Source: Dipodascopsis uninucleata var. uninucleata (lineage: Eukaryota; Ascomycota; Lipomycetes; Lipomycetales; Lipomycetaceae). From it: DNA of 64,000 nt. Position 1 is the stretch's first letter. Every line of letters begins with the position of its first letter. Both the position numbers and the translations under genes were made by a program. Under the pieces are notes generated by a model. It had not been told where the DNA came from. It did no database searches and was given only the letters and a program-made list of their open reading frames with translations. The stretch is taken from positions 669,706 through 733,705 of the forward strand of contig JAJLTO010000008.1 in NCBI GenBank assembly GCA_030568195.1, read 5' to 3'. Positions 63,871-64,000 of the stretch are shown here, in pieces.

Positions 63871-64000
63871 AAGGGTTACATAGGGTTACATAGGGTTACA
63901 TAGGGTTACATAGGGTTACATAGGGTTACATAGGGTTACATAGGGTTACATAGGGTTACATAGGGTTACATAGGGTTACATAGGGTTACATAGGGTTACA
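63871..64000 (+). repeat. Telomere: 10-bp repeat TAGGGTTACA, about 13 units
   Basis: From about 63873 to the window end, GGGTTACATA is repeated head to tail without variation (12.8 units). The G-rich strand runs 5' to 3' towards the end, the orientation of a telomere's 3' overhang strand, so the sequence reaches a chromosome end. The unit shares the GGGTTA core with the TTAGGG type but is 10 bp long and homogeneous. The reading as a telomere is strong; the array continues past the window or is where the assembly stops. Confidence 0.95.

Noticed and set aside
1-64000. CRISPR arrays, bacterial operons, rRNA genes, LTR retrotransposons
   Set aside because: Looked for and not seen; the tandem repeats present are microsatellites, small promoter repeats and the telomere.

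Overview
The window is nuclear DNA from an ascomycete yeast and runs to a chromosome end. Evidence: short spliceosomal introns (about 55-174 nt) with GTAAGT/GTATGT/GTGAGT donors and TGCTAAC/TACTAAT-like branch sites; four Zn2Cys6 regulators; a PDR-type ABC transporter; an HXT-type sugar porter; an FRE-type ferric reductase; an aminopeptidase Y-like M28 peptidase. The last ~130 bases are a 10-bp G-rich tandem repeat (TAGGGTTACA) with the G strand pointing outward, as at a telomere. The unit differs from TTAGGG and from the Yarrowia decamer, so an early-diverging Saccharomycotina lineage is my inference; the species is not determined. The DNA is visibly AT-rich, except around 2.4-5.1 kb.

Layout. 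1-1.8 kb: 5' part of a PDR-type ABC transporter. 3.9-10.8 kb: a sugar-acid module of two galactonate-dehydratase-like enolase-superfamily enzymes, a 2-keto-3-deoxyhexonate aldolase-like DHDPS/NAL protein and a KduD-like SDR. An Old Yellow Enzyme relic (11.1-11.6 kb) and a Zn2Cys6 regulator (13-15.6 kb) follow. 15.8-20.8 kb: a large adenylation-thiolation-reductase enzyme and an L-rhamnose-mutarotase-family protein. 22.4-24.0 kb: secreted/vacuolar M28 peptidase. 24.2-26.9 kb: regulator and SDR, divergent. 29.8-31.4 kb: sugar transporter. 32.6-36.3 kb: TetX-like FAD monooxygenase and a regulator interrupted by an in-frame TAG. 40.3-46.6 kb: secreted AttH/CrtC-like protein, phosphonoacetate hydrolase, four-exon regulator, DUF1772 protein. 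47.8-51.5 kb: divergent pair of GH35 beta-galactosidase-like proteins. 57.1-59.4 kb: ferric reductase with an apparent 5' frameshift. Then a GH88 relic (~61 kb), a last SDR (62.6-63.6 kb) and the telomere. Large gene-free stretches (27-29.8, 36.3-40.2, 51.5-57.1 and 59.4-62.6 kb) carry relics and low-complexity DNA.

How the genes may work together (inference): GH35 enzymes could release galactose, the transporter import it, a dehydrogenase/lactonase (not clearly present here) make galactonate, the two dehydratases form 2-keto-3-deoxygalactonate, and the LGA1-like aldolase cleave it to pyruvate and glyceraldehyde. That would be a non-phosphorylative De Ley-Doudoroff-type route, under the neighbouring Zn2Cys6 regulator. 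The KduD homologue, the mutarotase and the GH88 relic suggest other deoxy-sugar or uronate substrates may enter the same trunk. Several enzymes (dehydratases, KduD, PhnA, GH35, mutarotase) resemble bacterial families, so the island looks like a subtelomeric catabolic patchwork partly built by horizontal transfer.
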